Source: Photobacterium aquae (GTDB taxonomy: Bacteria; Pseudomonadota; Gammaproteobacteria; Enterobacterales; Vibrionaceae). From it: a DNA stretch of 64,000 nt. Under the pieces are notes generated by a model that saw only the letters and a program-made list of their open reading frames with translations, had not been told where the DNA came from and did not search any database. A program made the translations under genes and the position numbers. The stretch is taken from positions 496,001-560,000 of the forward strand of contig NZ_LDOT01000002.1 in NCBI RefSeq assembly GCF_001029445.1, in the 5' to 3' direction. Within the stretch, counting starts at the first letter, position 1. Each line of letters opens with the position of its first letter. This document shows, piece by piece, positions 26,457 to 37,122 of this stretch.

Positions 26457-29270
26457 TTATTTGTCTATTGTTAGTGCGTCGTCAACCAACGCTTTTTGCT
26501 GTTTCAGGTGAACCGACATATAGCCGACAGCCGGTGATGCAGAAGCCGGACGGCCTGCATATTCCAACTGGGCGCCGGCAGGGAGCACCGAACGGAAATT
26601 GTGCTGGCTAGAATACCACGCACCTTGGTTCTGGGGCTCTTCCTGGCACCATACGAAATCGGTAACATGCTGATAGCCAACCAAGGCAGCTTCAACATCT
26701 TCTTTAGGGAATGGGTAGAGCTGCTCGATACGGATGATTGCCACATCGTTCTGCTCGTTCTTGCGACGCTGCTCAAGCAAGTCGTAGTACACCTTACCGG
26801 AACACATCACCACGCGCTTGACCTGTTTAGGATCAAGCTCATCCACCTCGCCAATCGCTGGCTGGAAAGTACCGTTTGCCAGCTCATCGAGGGTTGAGGT
26901 ACATAGAGGGTGACGCAGCAACGACTTGGGTGACATCACCACCAGCGGACGGCGCATCGGGCGTACAACCTGACGGCGGAGCATATGGTAGACCTGAGCA
27001 GGCGTCGACGGTATCACCACCTGCATATTCTGCTCGGCACACAGCTGGAGGTAACGCTCAAGGCGGGCCGATGAGTGCTCGGGACCTTGCCCTTCGTAAC
27101 CGTGTGGCAGCAGCATGGTCAAGCCACACATCCGTCCCCACTTCTGCTCACCAGAACTGATGAACTGGTCAATCACCACCTGTGCCCCGTTCGCGAAATC
27201 ACCAAACTGAGCTTCCCAGATAGTCAGGCCTCCCGGTTCTGCGGTGGCGTAACCGTATTCGAATGCCAGTACAGCCTCTTCCGACAACACGGAGTCAAAT
27301 ACCTGAAATGGCCCTTGCTTATCATGAATGTTGGCCAACGGGATATACGTGCTCGCATCATTCTGATTGTGCAACACTGAATGGCGATGGAAGAATGTGC
27401 CCCGGCCAGAGTCCTGCCCGGTAATTCGGATCCGGTTACCCTCGTCAACCAAGGTAGCATAAGCCAATGTTTCCGCCATGCCCCAGTCGATCGCCTTCTC
27501 GCCAGCAGCCATCGCCAGACGATCATTGTAAAGCTTCTGAACACGGCTTTGCAGCTTATGGCTTTCAGGGAACTGACACACACGGTTGGCAAGTTCAATC
27601 AGACGCTTAGCATCAACCTTGTTGTTCCAGTCAACGGTCCAGTCATGCCCAAGATAAGGAGCCCAATCAACCGAGTGGAGTTTCATCGGCCGCCATTCCT
27701 TAACAACACATTCGCCGCGATCTAGCGAATCACGATACTCGTTGATCAGCACGGTTGCCGTCTCCAGATCTACCGTCCCCTCATCGGTCAAGGTATCGGC
27801 GTAGATCTTACGAGGTGTCGGGTGCTTCTTGATTTTCTGGTACATCAGCGGCTGAGTCGCATTCGGCTCATCGGCCTCGTTGTGACCATGGCGACGGTAG
27901 CAAACCAAATCGATCACCACGTCGCGCTTGAAGGTATTGCGGTAGTCAAGGGCAATACGGGTCACGAAGGCAACAGCTTCGGGATCATCCGCGTTTACAT
28001 GGAAAATAGGTGCCTGCACCATTTTCGCAATGTCAGTACAGTACTGGGTTGAACGGGTATCGTGCGGGTTTGAGGTGGTAAAACCGATCTGGTTGTTCAC
28101 CACGATGCGAACCGTACCGCCAACACGGTAGCCTCGCGACTGAGACATATTGAAGGTCTCGGCCACAACACCCTGCCCTGCCACCGCAGAGTCGCCATGA
28201 ATGGTGATCGGCAATACTTGCGAGCCATCTTTATCGCCAAGGCGATCCTGACGGGCGCGAACCGACCCCACAACCACAGGGTTGACGATTTCAAGGTGAG
28301 ACGGGTTGAAGGCAAGCACCAAATGCACATCGCCGCCCGGGGTGGCAAAGTCCGCCGAGAACCCCTGATGGTATTTCACATCACCGGTACCCCAAGACTC
28401 ACCGTGCTTGCCGGCAAACTCATCGAACAAGTCTTGTGGCTTCTTGCCCAGTACGTTGACCAGCATATTCAAACGGCCACGGTGGGCCATGCCGATCACA
28501 ACCTCACGAGCCCCATTACTGCCCGCATGGCGGATCAGTTCCTTGACCATTGGGATCAGAGCGTCACCACCTTCCAATGAGAATCGCTTGGCCCCCGGGA
28601 ATTTAGCCCCAAGATAACGCTCAAGCCCCTCGGCAGCCGTCAGTTCATCAAGAAACGCCAGCTTCTCTTCCTTGGTGAACAAGCCCCTGCCTACCACCGA
28701 CTCCAAACGCTGCTGGATCCAGCGTTTCTCTTCAGTATTGGTGATATGCATGTACTCGGCACCAATCGAACCACAATAGGTCTTCTTCAGCGCATCGTAC
28801 AATTCTGTCAGTTGCATCGTCTCCTGACCAATGGCAAAGGAGCCGACATTAAACGTTTCGTTGAAGTCATCCGCCGTCAGGTTATGGAATTCAGGATCAA
28901 GATCCGGAACTCGCTCCTGCTGCCATAACCCCAAAGGATCAAGATTTGCATGCTGATGCCCACGGAAGCGATAGGCATTAATAAGCTGCAATACCCTTAC
29001 CTGCTTGGCATCAACATCAGGATCATTGACGGTAGCACTTTGATAGGTTGTTTCTTTTGCCAAACGCCGGAAATAGTCACGCACGCGCGAATGCGGTTGT
29101 TCCACAACTGTCGCATTCACAACTGGCAGATCATCAAATACATGACGCCATGCCTCGTCGACTAATTCTGGGTCGCTGAGATACAACTCGTAGAGATCCT
29201 CTACATAAGTTGCATTGGCGCCAGCCAGGTGTGAAGACTCTAACCAAGTCTTCATAACGCCGTTCTGCAT
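26457..29270 (-). CDS. sucA: 2-oxoglutarate dehydrogenase E1 component
   Basis: Thiamine diphosphate-dependent decarboxylase of the TCA cycle; 937 residues (E. coli 933). The N-terminus MQNGVMKTWLESSHLAGAN is that of the family and fixes the start at 29270, with AGGG upstream. Visible features: GMAHRGRLNMLVNVLGK near 260, the ThDP/Mg region HGDSAVAGQGVVAETFNMS near 358 and NNQIGFTTS, and the transketolase pyrimidine domain from about 590 (GQDSGRGTFFHRHS). Part of the sdhCDAB-sucABCD transcript, 109 bases after sdhB. Confidence 0.98.
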   Translation of the reverse strand: MQNGVMKTWLESSHLAGANATYVEDLYELYLSDPELVDEAWRHVFDDLPVVNATVVEQPHSRVRDYFRRLAKETTYQSATVNDPDVDAKQVRVLQLINAYRFRGHQHANLDPLGLWQQERVPDLDPEFHNLTADDFNETFNVGSFAIGQETMQLTELYDALKKTYCGSIGAEYMHITNTEEKRWIQQRLESVVGRGLFTKEEKLAFLDELTAAEGLERYLGAKFPGAKRFSLEGGDALIPMVKELIRHAGSNGAREVVIGMAHRGRLNMLVNVLGKKPQDLFDEFAGKHGESWGTGDVKYHQGFSADFATPGGDVHLVLAFNPSHLEIVNPVVVGSVRARQDRLGDKDGSQVLPITIHGDSAVAGQGVVAETFNMSQSRGYRVGGTVRIVVNNQIGFTTSNPHDTRSTQYCTDIAKMVQAPIFHVNADDPEAVAFVTRIALDYRNTFKRDVVIDLVCYRRHGHNEADEPNATQPLMYQKIKKHPTPRKIYADTLTDEGTVDLETATVLINEYRDSLDRGECVVKEWRPMKLHSVDWAPYLGHDWTVDWNNKVDAKRLIELANRVCQFPESHKLQSRVQKLYNDRLAMAAGEKAIDWGMAETLAYATLVDEGNRIRITGQDSGRGTFFHRHSVLHNQNDASTYIPLANIHDKQGPFQVFDSVLSEEAVLAFEYGYATAEPGGLTIWEAQFGDFANGAQVVIDQFISSGEQKWGRMCGLTMLLPHGYEGQGPEHSSARLERYLQLCAEQNMQVVIPSTPAQVYHMLRRQVVRPMRRPLVVMSPKSLLRHPLCTSTLDELANGTFQPAIGEVDELDPKQVKRVVMCSGKVYYDLLEQRRKNEQNDVAIIRIEQLYPFPKEDVEAALVGYQHVTDFVWCQEEPQNQGAWYSSQHNFRSVLPAGAQLEYAGRPASASPAVGYMSVHLKQQKALVDDALTIDK

Positions 29271-29379
29271 TGTTTTCCCTTAACCACTAGTTATCGCCAT
29301 ATTGCCGGTCTCAACGCCGGCCTTGAGGCTGACAGCACCGCCTTGGCAATGGCTGCCAGCATATCGATAATTCTTTTCC

Positions 29380-30090
29380 CTAAACTGCTCGCTTGAGCAA
29401 CATCGATTTGATGTGACCAATTGCTTTGGTCGGATTTAGTCCCTTAGGACAAACATTTACACAGTTCATGATGCCATGGCAACGAAAAACACTAAAAGCA
29501 TCGTCAAGATCGGATAAACGCTCATCAGTCGCGGTATCGCGGCTATCAATCAACCAACGGTAGGCGGCAAGCAAGCCAGCGGGCCCAACAAACTTATCAG
29601 GGTTCCACCAAAATGACGGGCACGACGTCGAGCAACATGCACACATGATGCACTCATACAAGCCGTCAAGATGCGCCCTTTCTTCCGGTGACTGCAAATT
29701 TTCGCGCGCCGGGGGCTGACCATCATTAATCAAGAAAGGCTTCACCTTGGCATAATTGATATAGAACTGCTCCATATCGATGATCAAATCACGGATCACC
29801 GGTAACCCCGGCAACGGACGGATAACAATAGTACTTTGCCCGGCAAGAGCTGACAGCGGGGTAATACAAGCAAGGCCATTCTTTCCGTTCATGTTGACGC
29901 CATCTGAGCCGCATACCCCTTCGCGGCAAGAACGGCGAAATGCCAAGCTCGGATCCTGCTCTTTGAGTAGAATGAGTGCATCAAGTACCATCATGTCCGA
30001 ACCTTCAGGCACATCAAGCGTATAACCCTTCATGTGCGGGGCATTGTCTACGTCCGGGTTATAGCGATAAATCGAGAAATTCAACTTCAT
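29380..30090 (-). CDS. sdhB: Succinate dehydrogenase iron-sulfur subunit
   Basis: Carries electrons from SdhA flavin to ubiquinone; 236 residues. The 2Fe-2S ligands lie in SCREGVCGSDG (about 55-65) and a Cys near 75; the 4Fe-4S and 3Fe-4S ligands lie in CIMCACCSTSCP (about 149-160) and CHGIMNCVNVCPKG (about 206-219). ATG at 30090 has GGGAGG upstream; 14 bases separate it from sdhA. Confidence 0.98.
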   Translation of the reverse strand: MKLNFSIYRYNPDVDNAPHMKGYTLDVPEGSDMMVLDALILLKEQDPSLAFRRSCREGVCGSDGVNMNGKNGLACITPLSALAGQSTIVIRPLPGLPVIRDLIIDMEQFYINYAKVKPFLINDGQPPARENLQSPEERAHLDGLYECIMCACCSTSCPSFWWNPDKFVGPAGLLAAYRWLIDSRDTATDERLSDLDDAFSVFRCHGIMNCVNVCPKGLNPTKAIGHIKSMLLKRAV

Positions 30091-30104
30091 ATTCTTTCCC
30101 TCCC

Positions 30105-31871
30105 TCAGTAGGTACGTGCCTTCGGCGGAAATGCCTCACGATAAACCGGTGCCATATTCACATTACGCTTCGACATCGCTTCTGTCTCAGGATCATAAAT
30201 GGAATGGCACAACCAGTTTTCATCGTCACGCTCAGGGAAGTCAAAACGGGCATGCGCGCCCCGGCTTTCGGTCCGGTAGTTTGCCGCAACCGCTGTCGCA
30301 AAGGCCGTTTCCATCAAGTTATCGAGTTCTAGACACTCGATACGCTGGGTGTTGAATTCGCTCGAGGTGTCATCAAGGCGGGCGTCTTTGAGGCGGTCAC
30401 GGATCACTTTCAGCTCGTCAAGCCCCTTGGCCATCGCCTCGCCCTCGCGAAAGACCGAGAAATTGTTCTGCATACAGGTCTGCAAATCCTTGCGGATCTG
30501 AACAGGGTCTTCCCCTTTCTGGGTATTGTTCCAACGGTTCAGGCGTTCCAATGATGCTTCAATATCCGACTCCGTCGCCGGACGAGCTTCCGCCTGAGCC
30601 AGCAATGTCTCGCCAAGATGCAAGCCAGTCGCACGGCCAAATACCACAAGGTCAAGCAAGGAGTTACCCCCCAGACGATTGGCGCCATGAACAGAAACCG
30701 AGGCAATTTCACCACAGGCAAACAAACCCTGAACCTCCACGTCTCCCCCCGTGGCATTTTGTCTAATCGCCTGACCAGATACCTGAGTCGGTACACCGCC
30801 CATCATATAGTGGCAAGTCGGGATCACCGGAATCGGCTCTTTGACCGGATCGACATGGGCAAACGTTCTGGACAGCTCGCAGATACCCGGCAGACGCGAT
30901 TCCAGAACCTCTTTGCCAAGGTGATCCATCTTGAGCTTAATATGCGGCCCCCATGGCCCATCACAACCACGCCCTTCGCGGATCTCTACCATCATCGAGC
31001 GTGCAACCACATCACGACCGGCCAGATCCTTGGCATTCGGCGCATAGCGCTCCATGAAACGCTCACCGTCTTTGTTCAGCAAATAGCCACCTTCGCCTCG
31101 GCAGCCTTCGGTTACCAGCACCCCGGCCCCGGCAATGCCCGTCGGGTGGAATTGCCACATTTCCATATCCTGCATCGGCACACCTGCTCGTAGCGCCATG
31201 CCGACACCGTCTCCGGTATTGATATGGGCATTGGTAGTTGATGCATAGATACGGCCGGCCCCACCTGTTGCCAAAATCGTCGCTTTCGATTTGAAGTAAC
31301 AGATTTCCCCCGTTTCCATGCACAGTGCCGTACAACCTAGAATCGCACCATCTTGGTTCTTGACCAGATCCAAGGCGTACCACTCGGAGAAAATCGTCGT
31401 TCGGTGCTTGATATTTTGCTGGTAAAGGGTATGCAACAGGGCGTGCCCGGTTCGGTCTGCCGCCGCCGCAGTACGGGCGGCCTGCTCTCCGCCGAACTCT
31501 TTGGACTGGCCGCCGAAAGGTCGCTGGTAAATAGAGCCATTATCAAAACGGGAAAACGGCAGCCCCATCTTCTCCAGCTCGATCACTGATTGCGGCCCGG
31601 TCTTGCACATATACTCAATGGCATCCTGATCGCCAATGTAATCCGACCCCTTCACGGTGTCGTACATATGCCACTGCCAGTTGTCTGGGTGTGAATTCCC
31701 CAGTGCAACCGTAATCCCCCCCTGGGCCGAAACCGTATGGGAGCGGGTTGGAAAAACTTTGGACAACAGAGCGCATTTCAGGCCCTGCTCAGAAATTTGT
31801 AGGGCGGCACGCATACCCGCACCGCCAGCGCCGATCACAACGGCATCAAACTCACGAATTGCAATGCTCAC
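30105..31871 (-). CDS. sdhA: Succinate dehydrogenase flavoprotein subunit
   Basis: Oxidises succinate to fumarate; 588 residues, as in E. coli. FAD-binding [11 protein letters not shown] (about 14-24), the flavinylated His in [11 protein letters not shown] (about 44), HPTGI and the catalytic region [21 protein letters not shown] near 270-290. The start is GTG at 31871, directly abutting the sdhD stop (TAA-GTG), which together with [13 protein letters not shown] makes the choice firm. Third gene of sdhCDAB. Confidence 0.98.
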   Translation of the reverse strand: MSIAIREFDAVVIGAGGAGMRAALQISEQGLKCALLSKVFPTRSHTVSAQGGITVALGNSHPDNWQWHMYDTVKGSDYIGDQDAIEYMCKTGPQSVIELEKMGLPFSRFDNGSIYQRPFGGQSKEFGGEQAARTAAAADRTGHALLHTLYQQNIKHRTTIFSEWYALDLVKNQDGAILGCTALCMETGEICYFKSKATILATGGAGRIYASTTNAHINTGDGVGMALRAGVPMQDMEMWQFHPTGIAGAGVLVTEGCRGEGGYLLNKDGERFMERYAPNAKDLAGRDVVARSMMVEIREGRGCDGPWGPHIKLKMDHLGKEVLESRLPGICELSRTFAHVDPVKEPIPVIPTCHYMMGGVPTQVSGQAIRQNATGGDVEVQGLFACGEIASVSVHGANRLGGNSLLDLVVFGRATGLHLGETLLAQAEARPATESDIEASLERLNRWNNTQKGEDPVQIRKDLQTCMQNNFSVFREGEAMAKGLDELKVIRDRLKDARLDDTSSEFNTQRIECLELDNLMETAFATAVAANYRTESRGAHARFDFPERDDENWLCHSIYDPETEAMSKRNVNMAPVYREAFPPKARTY

Positions 31872-32219
31872 TTACGCACCCCACACGATAAAGAAACCTG
31901 AAAATAGGTAGACCAATAAAATGGCCACTACCACAAACTGAAGCCCGGCACGCAAGGCCGCCGGTTTGATGTAATCGGTTAGCACCTGCCAGAGGCCAAT
32001 CCAGGCATGAACCAATACCGACAGCAGAGCCAGCATGGTAAAGACTTTGGTGCTCAGCCTGCCAAAAAAGGCCGACCAGGTTTCGAAGTTCAGCTCCGGC
32101 CCGAAGGCGAAAAAACCGACCATGTAGAGGGTATAAAGGGTGAGGATGATCGCTGTGGCACGGACCAGAATAAAATCATGCACGCCATTGCGACCCACTG
32201 TAGAAACGTTATTTACCAT
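31872..32219 (-). CDS. sdhD: Succinate dehydrogenase membrane anchor subunit SdhD
   Basis: Inner-membrane subunit that helps bind haem b and ubiquinone; 115 residues with three hydrophobic helices. Family landmarks: [17 protein letters not shown] at the start and [16 protein letters not shown] near 70-85, where the His is the expected haem ligand region. ATG at 32219 has GGAGG upstream and overlaps the end of sdhC by a few bases. Confidence 0.96.
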   Translation of the reverse strand: MVNNVSTVGRNGVHDFILVRATAIILTLYTLYMVGFFAFGPELNFETWSAFFGRLSTKVFTMLALLSVLVHAWIGLWQVLTDYIKPAALRAGLQFVVVAILLVYLFSGFFIVWGA

Positions 32220-32593
32220 ACTAAGCCTCCCGCAAAGAGCGACAGGACAGCCACGATACCAAAGCTCACTTTGGCACTGAGAATGCCCGATTCCATCTCT
32301 TCGAAATATCCCATATCCATCAGCAAGTGCCGAATACCAACAACCATATGGTAAAACAGGGCGGTCAGTATTCCCCAAAGCACAAACTTGATGAAGAAGC
32401 TATCGACGACGCCGGCTGCCGTATCGAAACCTTCAGGGGAGGACAAGGAAAGGCCTAGCAACCATAGCAAGATAGCCACGGCAACAAAGGTAATCACGCC
32501 GGAGACGCGATGTAGGATCGACGCTATCGCTGTCAAGGGAAAGCGAATCGTCTGCAGGTCGAGGTTTACAGGTCTTGGCTTATTTACTTTCAC
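32213..32593 (-). CDS. sdhC: Succinate dehydrogenase cytochrome b556 subunit SdhC
   Basis: Membrane anchor of complex II; 126 residues, three helices. [26 protein letters not shown] (7-32) carries the ubiquinone-site Ser/Arg, and [15 protein letters not shown] (near 81-95) the haem His. The start is GTG at 32593: an in-frame TGA 12 bases upstream rules out a longer form. First gene of sdhCDAB-sucABCD, with a roughly 200-base untranslated leader from the promoter proposed at 32804-32832. Confidence 0.96.
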   Translation of the reverse strand: MKVNKPRPVNLDLQTIRFPLTAIASILHRVSGVITFVAVAILLWLLGLSLSSPEGFDTAAGVVDSFFIKFVLWGILTALFYHMVVGIRHLLMDMGYFEEMESGILSAKVSFGIVAVLSLFAGGLVW

Positions 32594-32701
32594 GGTGATT
32601 GCTCACTCAGCTCCATTGAAGCAATGTTATTGTTATCACTCTCCGTTTCCGCTTCAGCCCAACACCGTCGTTAACGATTGCGTAACCTGAGGTTGCAAAA
32701 A

Positions 32702-32724
32702 TGTTCTACACAAAAGGTAGAACA
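32702..32724 (-). promoter_or_regulatory. Perfect 8-bp inverted repeat in the sdhC leader
   Basis: TGTTCTAC and GTAGAACA around 7 bases. It lies downstream of the proposed sdhC start of transcription, so it could be a protein operator or, in RNA, an 8-pair hairpin with a 7-base loop. Confidence 0.55.
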
Positions 32725-32803
32725 GAGTTAAACCTAACTTACTAATTTTTATTGATAACTTCCGTATTTCTTCTGGCGGCGGCAGAACCAGAGGCCTGCC
32801 GCG

Positions 32804-32832
32804 AGTATACGCCCCGCAACAACCAATTACAA
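32804..32832 (-). promoter_or_regulatory. sdhC: Proposed sigma-70 promoter of sdhC
   Basis: On the minus strand TTGTAA and TATACT are separated by exactly 17 bases. Start of transcription would be near 32797. Confidence 0.55.
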
Positions 32833-32921
32833 ACTTGGTAACATGACCTCTAACACGCTTTTAGAAATTCGCACTTTTTTAGCCAAAGTTTTTAACATGA
32901 GCACACAAGCAAGTACAAAAA

Positions 32922-32950
32922 TTGACATTTACCAGCGCTGACGGTACAAC
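32922..32950 (+). promoter_or_regulatory. gltA: Proposed sigma-70 promoter of gltA
   Basis: TTGACA (perfect -35), 17 bases, TACAAC (-10). A palindrome GTACAA-CAA-TTGTAC (32944-32958) overlaps the -10 and the expected start of transcription. Confidence 0.55.
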
Positions 32951-33000
32951 AATTGTACATCCATCTCGGATTTGGATAATAAAATACAAAGGAGATTGTT

Positions 33001-34290
33001 ATGGCAGACAAGAAAGCTACTCTTCATATTGAAGGGAACGCACCCGTGGAACTGCCGATCATCGGGGGCACTGAAGGGCCTGAAGTGATTGATGTACGTC
33101 AGCTTGGCGCTAACGGTTACTTTACATTCGACCCTGGTTTTCTAGCCACTGCATCATGTGAATCTCAAATTACCTATATCGACGGTGACAAGGGTATCTT
33201 GCTGCATCGTGGCTTCCCAATTGACCAACTAGCCAATAATGCCGATTACCTTGAGGTGTGCTATATCCTGCTTTACGGCGAAGCACCTACCCGCGAACAG
33301 TACGAGACATTCCGTACCACGGTAACACGCCATACTATGGTGCATGAGCAGATCTCCAGCTTCTTCCACGGCTTCCGCCGCGATGCTCACCCAATGGCCG
33401 TAATGTGCGGGGTGGTTGGTGCGCTGGCGGCCTTCTACCACGACTCTCTGGATATCAACAACGATACGCACCGTGAAATCACGGCGTTCCGCCTACTGTC
33501 GAAGATGCCAACGCTTGCCGCGATGTGTTACAAATATTCCATCGGCCAACCGTTTATCTTCCCCCGCAACGATTTGGACTACGCCGAAAATTTCCTCCAT
33601 ATGATGTTTGCCACCCCTTGTGAGGAATACGAAGTCAGCCCTGTTGTCGCCCGAGCCATGGACAAAATTTTCACCCTGCACGCCGACCATGAGCAGAATG
33701 CCTCGACCTCGACTGTGCGCTTGGCCGGTTCATCGGGTGCCAACCCATTCGCCTGTATTGCCGCCGGTATCGCCTCGCTATGGGGACCAGCCCATGGCGG
33801 CGCCAACGAAGCCTGCCTCAAGATGCTCGAAGAAATTGGCAGCGTAGACAAGATCCCTGAGTTCATCGAGCGCGCCAAGGACAAAGACGACCCGTTCCGC
33901 CTGATGGGCTTTGGTCACCGTGTCTACAAGAACTACGACCCACGCGCGACAGTCATGCGCGAAGCCTGCCATGATGTCTTGGACGAACTCCGCATTCAGG
34001 ACCCACTGCTTGATGTCGCCATGGAACTTGAGCGTATCGCCCTATCGGACGAATACTTCATTGAGAAGAAGCTCTACCCTAACGTCGACTTCTACTCGGG
34101 TATCATCCTGAAGGCCATCGGTATTCCGGTCTCCATGTTTACCGTGATCTTCGCGATGTCACGTACCATTGGCTGGATTGCTCATTGGAATGAGATGCAC
34201 AACGATCCGGGCAACCGTATCGGCCGACCTCGCCAGCTTTATACCGGCTACACCCAGCGCGAGTTCAGCCCGTTGCACGAACGCGAATAA
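33001..34290 (+). CDS. gltA: Citrate synthase (hexameric type II)
   Basis: Condenses oxaloacetate and acetyl-CoA; 429 residues, the length of the NADH-sensitive Gram-negative type. Catalytic His in [11 protein letters not shown] (about 264), second His in [14 protein letters not shown] (about 303) and Asp in NVDFYSGI (about 360). ATG at 33001 follows AAGGAG with ideal spacing. It is divergent from sdhCDAB. Confidence 0.98.
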   Translation: MADKKATLHIEGNAPVELPIIGGTEGPEVIDVRQLGANGYFTFDPGFLATASCESQITYIDGDKGILLHRGFPIDQLANNADYLEVCYILLYGEAPTREQYETFRTTVTRHTMVHEQISSFFHGFRRDAHPMAVMCGVVGALAAFYHDSLDINNDTHREITAFRLLSKMPTLAAMCYKYSIGQPFIFPRNDLDYAENFLHMMFATPCEEYEVSPVVARAMDKIFTLHADHEQNASTSTVRLAGSSGANPFACIAAGIASLWGPAHGGANEACLKMLEEIGSVDKIPEFIERAKDKDDPFRLMGFGHRVYKNYDPRATVMREACHDVLDELRIQDPLLDVAMELERIALSDEYFIEKKLYPNVDFYSGIILKAIGIPVSMFTVIFAMSRTIGWIAHWNEMHNDPGNRIGRPRQLYTGYTQREFSPLHERE

Positions 34291-34325
34291 CAGCGCCGGC
34301 AGCGCTTTACAAACCAACCAAACTG

Positions 34326-34350
34326 AAAAAGGGCCGTAAGGCCCTTTTTG
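34326..34350. terminator. Bidirectional terminator between gltA and P-type ATPase
   Basis: AAAAAGGGCC (34326-34335) pairs with GGCCCTTTTT (34340-34349) around GTAA; the A- and T-runs are part of the stem and serve both strands. Confidence 0.9.
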
Positions 34351-34368
34351 TCTTTATTGGATTCGCCA

Positions 34369-37122
34369 TCAAACAAACTTGATCTTGGTAAGCTCTTTGA
34401 TCCCAGATAGCACCAGGGTCGGCAATGAAGAGAGCAAGATCACCCCGAACAGATGCTCCCCGCTCAGAGCTTCGGTGTTGAAAATCAACTGGCCGATACC
34501 CGTATAGATAACCCCCAGCGAGAGGGTCGCTGACAACGCAACCGCCCCCAGCAAATAACGGTTCGTAAACGGGTTCTTTCGATACAAAGTAGTGAATGTA
34601 CGCGAGTCGAACAGATGCCATAGCTGGGCGAAAACCAGCATGGCAAAGGCCATCGTCTGGGCATACGCAGCACTCTGCCCTGCCTCCAGCGCCCAGCTGA
34701 ATGCTACATAGCTCATGCCACCCAAGGCCAAGCCACGGGCAACAATACGGGCCCCGAGGTAGTCACTGAAGAAACCTTCATTGCGCTTGCGCGGTTTGCG
34801 ATCCATCAAGTCCTTCTCTTCCGGCTCAACGCCCAGCGCCAAGGCCGGCAGGCCATCAGAGACCAGGTTGATCCAGAGGATCATCAGCGGCGTCAGCGGC
34901 AATATCGCCTCCGGCCCCATTAGCAGGAAGGCAAACAAAATGACCGATACCTCCCCTACGTTCGCGGTCAGAGCCTGACGGATAAACTTACGCAGGTTGT
35001 CGAAGATCTGGCGCCCTTGACGCACAGCCTTGACGATGGTGCTGAAATTGTCATCCAGCAAGATCAGGTCACCGGAGTCCTTCGCCACCGATGTACCCGC
35101 GATCCCCATAGCGACGCCTATATCCGCTCGACGCAAGGCCGGTGCATCATTGACCCCATCTCCTGTCATCGCGGCAACCTCGTTGTTGTACTGCTGTGCC
35201 TGCACTATCCGCAGCTTATGCTCAGGTGTCACCCGGGCAAACACCGCCACTTTCGGGCAAATCCGGCGTAGCTCGTCATCGTCCATGTCATCGAGTTCGC
35301 TGCCTGTCACGACACGGTCACCCTCCGAGCGGATAATCCCTATATCTTTGGCAATAGCGGCAGCGGTAAGGGCATGATCACCGGTGATCATGACCGTCCG
35401 TACCCCTGCCTGATAGCAACTCTCAACGGCATCGCGAACTTCGGGGCGCGGCGGATCCATAATACCGTACAGGCCAAGGATGGTGACATCCTGTTCCAAC
35501 TCCTGATGATCCCGCTTGAGATCTTCCGCCGACAGCTCCCTAAACCCTACAGCCAGTGTACGCAGAGCCTGCTCGGCAAAGTTCTGGATGGCAGCCTCAT
35601 AGTCTGCAACCTGCTGCTGGGCTGATGCGTTCGCAACAACTAGGTTCCCTTGAACAGCAGCTTGCTGATGAGCCACAACCTCGCCATTGACCATAAAGCC
35701 AGAGGCATTGCGAAGAACCACATCTGGTGCACCTTTTATCGCAAGGAAGTGCTTGCCTTCCGGATCTCGGACAATCACCGAGGCCATCTTGCGCGCTGAG
35801 TCAAACGGGAATTTCTCGACGATATGGTACCCGCCTCCCGCCAGCATCTTGCCCTGCTCCAAACCAGCCTTAGCCGCTGCAACAATCAACGCCCCCTCCG
35901 TCGGGTTCCCGCGAACGCTGTATTGACCATCGTTCTGGATATACTCGGCCTCATTACACAGTGTCGCGACAACCAAGCCTTTCATCATTTCCGGGCTGCC
36001 CGTCACCGCCGTACCATGCGCCAGAGGCTTGAACTCCCCATGAGGGTCAAACCCTTTGCCAGACACTTCCCAGTAACGGCCCGATGCATCATAGGCCTTC
36101 ATCACCTGCATCTGGTTCTGGGTCAGGGTGCCGGTCTTGTCCGAACAAATGACCGTCGTCGATCCCAGCGTCTCAATGGCTGAAAGCTGCTTTGCCAGCG
36201 CATTGTTCTTGACCATCCGCGTCGACCCCATCGTCAGGACAATGGAGACCACGGTCGGCAAGCCCTCAGGGATAGCTGCCACAGACAACGAAATCCCGGT
36301 ATTTAGCAGCTCAAGCCACGGCATACCGTGGTATAGCCCGATCGCGCACACAACAGCCACTACCCCCAGTGCCGCAACCATCAAGGTTTTGGCGATGGTG
36401 TCCATCCGTACCTGCATCGGCGTTTTGGTTTCTTCGGTGTTCGCCATCATATCGGCAATATGGCCGACTTCGGTTTTCATTCCCGTGCCAACGACAATCC
36501 CCAGCCCGGTCCCCGAGGTGACAATGGTGGTCATAAACCCCATATTGACCTGATCGCCCAAGCCAATATGGCTGCCAGCCAGGGCCTCAACCGACTTGTC
36601 GACAGGCTCTGATTCCCCGGTCAATGCCGCCTCGTCTATCGCAAGGCGGTTCGCCTCGATAATCCGCACATCTGCCGCCAGAATGTCACCGGTACTGATC
36701 TTCAGAATATCCCCCGGCACTATCTCGCGCGCCGGGATATCAACCCACACACCGTCACGCTTGACCTGTGCCGTCGGTGCCGCCATTTCACGCAATGCTT
36801 CCATCCCTTTCTGGGCCTTGTATTCTTGCCAGAAGGCAATAAGCGCATTGATGAAGATAATCACGGTAATGGCAACGGCATCCACCATATGGCCGGTCAC
36901 GAAGGATACGATGGCACCAATACCGAGAATAAATATCAAGGGGTTCTTAAACTGATGCACGAAGAGTTCAAGCGCGGACTTGCCCGCCTGCTCTTGCAAC
37001 TCATTGGCCCCATACTGCGCGCGGCGTGCATCCACATCCCCTTGCCTCAGACCCGACTCGACCGATGTCTCCAGCATGGACACGGTCTTGTCAGTCGTTT
37101 CGGTAAACCACTTTCTGCTCAT
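34369..37122 (-). CDS. Cation-transporting P-type ATPase (Ca2+ type, P2A-like)
   Basis: ATP-driven cation pump of the inner membrane; 917 residues. Order: cation ATPase N-domain (1-75), helices 1-2, actuator with TGES near 175, helix 4 with the ion-binding PEGLP (about 290), phosphorylation motif SDKTGTLTQ (about 335), nucleotide domain with KGAP, hinge TGDGVNDAP (about 615), and the C-terminal helices including NLVSDGLPALALG (about 705), which resembles the helix-6 site of Ca2+ pumps. Ca2+ is the likely substrate, but Na+/K+-type relatives share many motifs. ATG at 37122 has GGAG upstream; the open frame begins 12 codons earlier without support. Confidence 0.9.
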   Translation of the reverse strand: MSRKWFTETTDKTVSMLETSVESGLRQGDVDARRAQYGANELQEQAGKSALELFVHQFKNPLIFILGIGAIVSFVTGHMVDAVAITVIIFINALIAFWQEYKAQKGMEALREMAAPTAQVKRDGVWVDIPAREIVPGDILKISTGDILAADVRIIEANRLAIDEAALTGESEPVDKSVEALAGSHIGLGDQVNMGFMTTIVTSGTGLGIVVGTGMKTEVGHIADMMANTEETKTPMQVRMDTIAKTLMVAALGVVAVVCAIGLYHGMPWLELLNTGISLSVAAIPEGLPTVVSIVLTMGSTRMVKNNALAKQLSAIETLGSTTVICSDKTGTLTQNQMQVMKAYDASGRYWEVSGKGFDPHGEFKPLAHGTAVTGSPEMMKGLVVATLCNEAEYIQNDGQYSVRGNPTEGALIVAAAKAGLEQGKMLAGGGYHIVEKFPFDSARKMASVIVRDPEGKHFLAIKGAPDVVLRNASGFMVNGEVVAHQQAAVQGNLVVANASAQQQVADYEAAIQNFAEQALRTLAVGFRELSAEDLKRDHQELEQDVTILGLYGIMDPPRPEVRDAVESCYQAGVRTVMITGDHALTAAAIAKDIGIIRSEGDRVVTGSELDDMDDDELRRICPKVAVFARVTPEHKLRIVQAQQYNNEVAAMTGDGVNDAPALRRADIGVAMGIAGTSVAKDSGDLILLDDNFSTIVKAVRQGRQIFDNLRKFIRQALTANVGEVSVILFAFLLMGPEAILPLTPLMILWINLVSDGLPALALGVEPEEKDLMDRKPRKRNEGFFSDYLGARIVARGLALGGMSYVAFSWALEAGQSAAYAQTMAFAMLVFAQLWHLFDSRTFTTLYRKNPFTNRYLLGAVALSATLSLGVIYTGIGQLIFNTEALSGEHLFGVILLSSLPTLVLSGIKELTKIKFV

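Larger units (their letters stand above)
32594..33000. other. Divergent sdhC/gltA control region
   Basis: 407 non-coding bases. From left: a weak CRP-like site (32625-32640, TGTTA-N6-TCACT); a perfect inverted repeat (32702-32724); the proposed sdhC promoter (32804-32832); the proposed gltA promoter (32922-32950) with an overlapping palindrome (32944-32958). No credible open frame. Divergent TCA entry genes are arranged the same way in E. coli. Confidence 0.7.
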
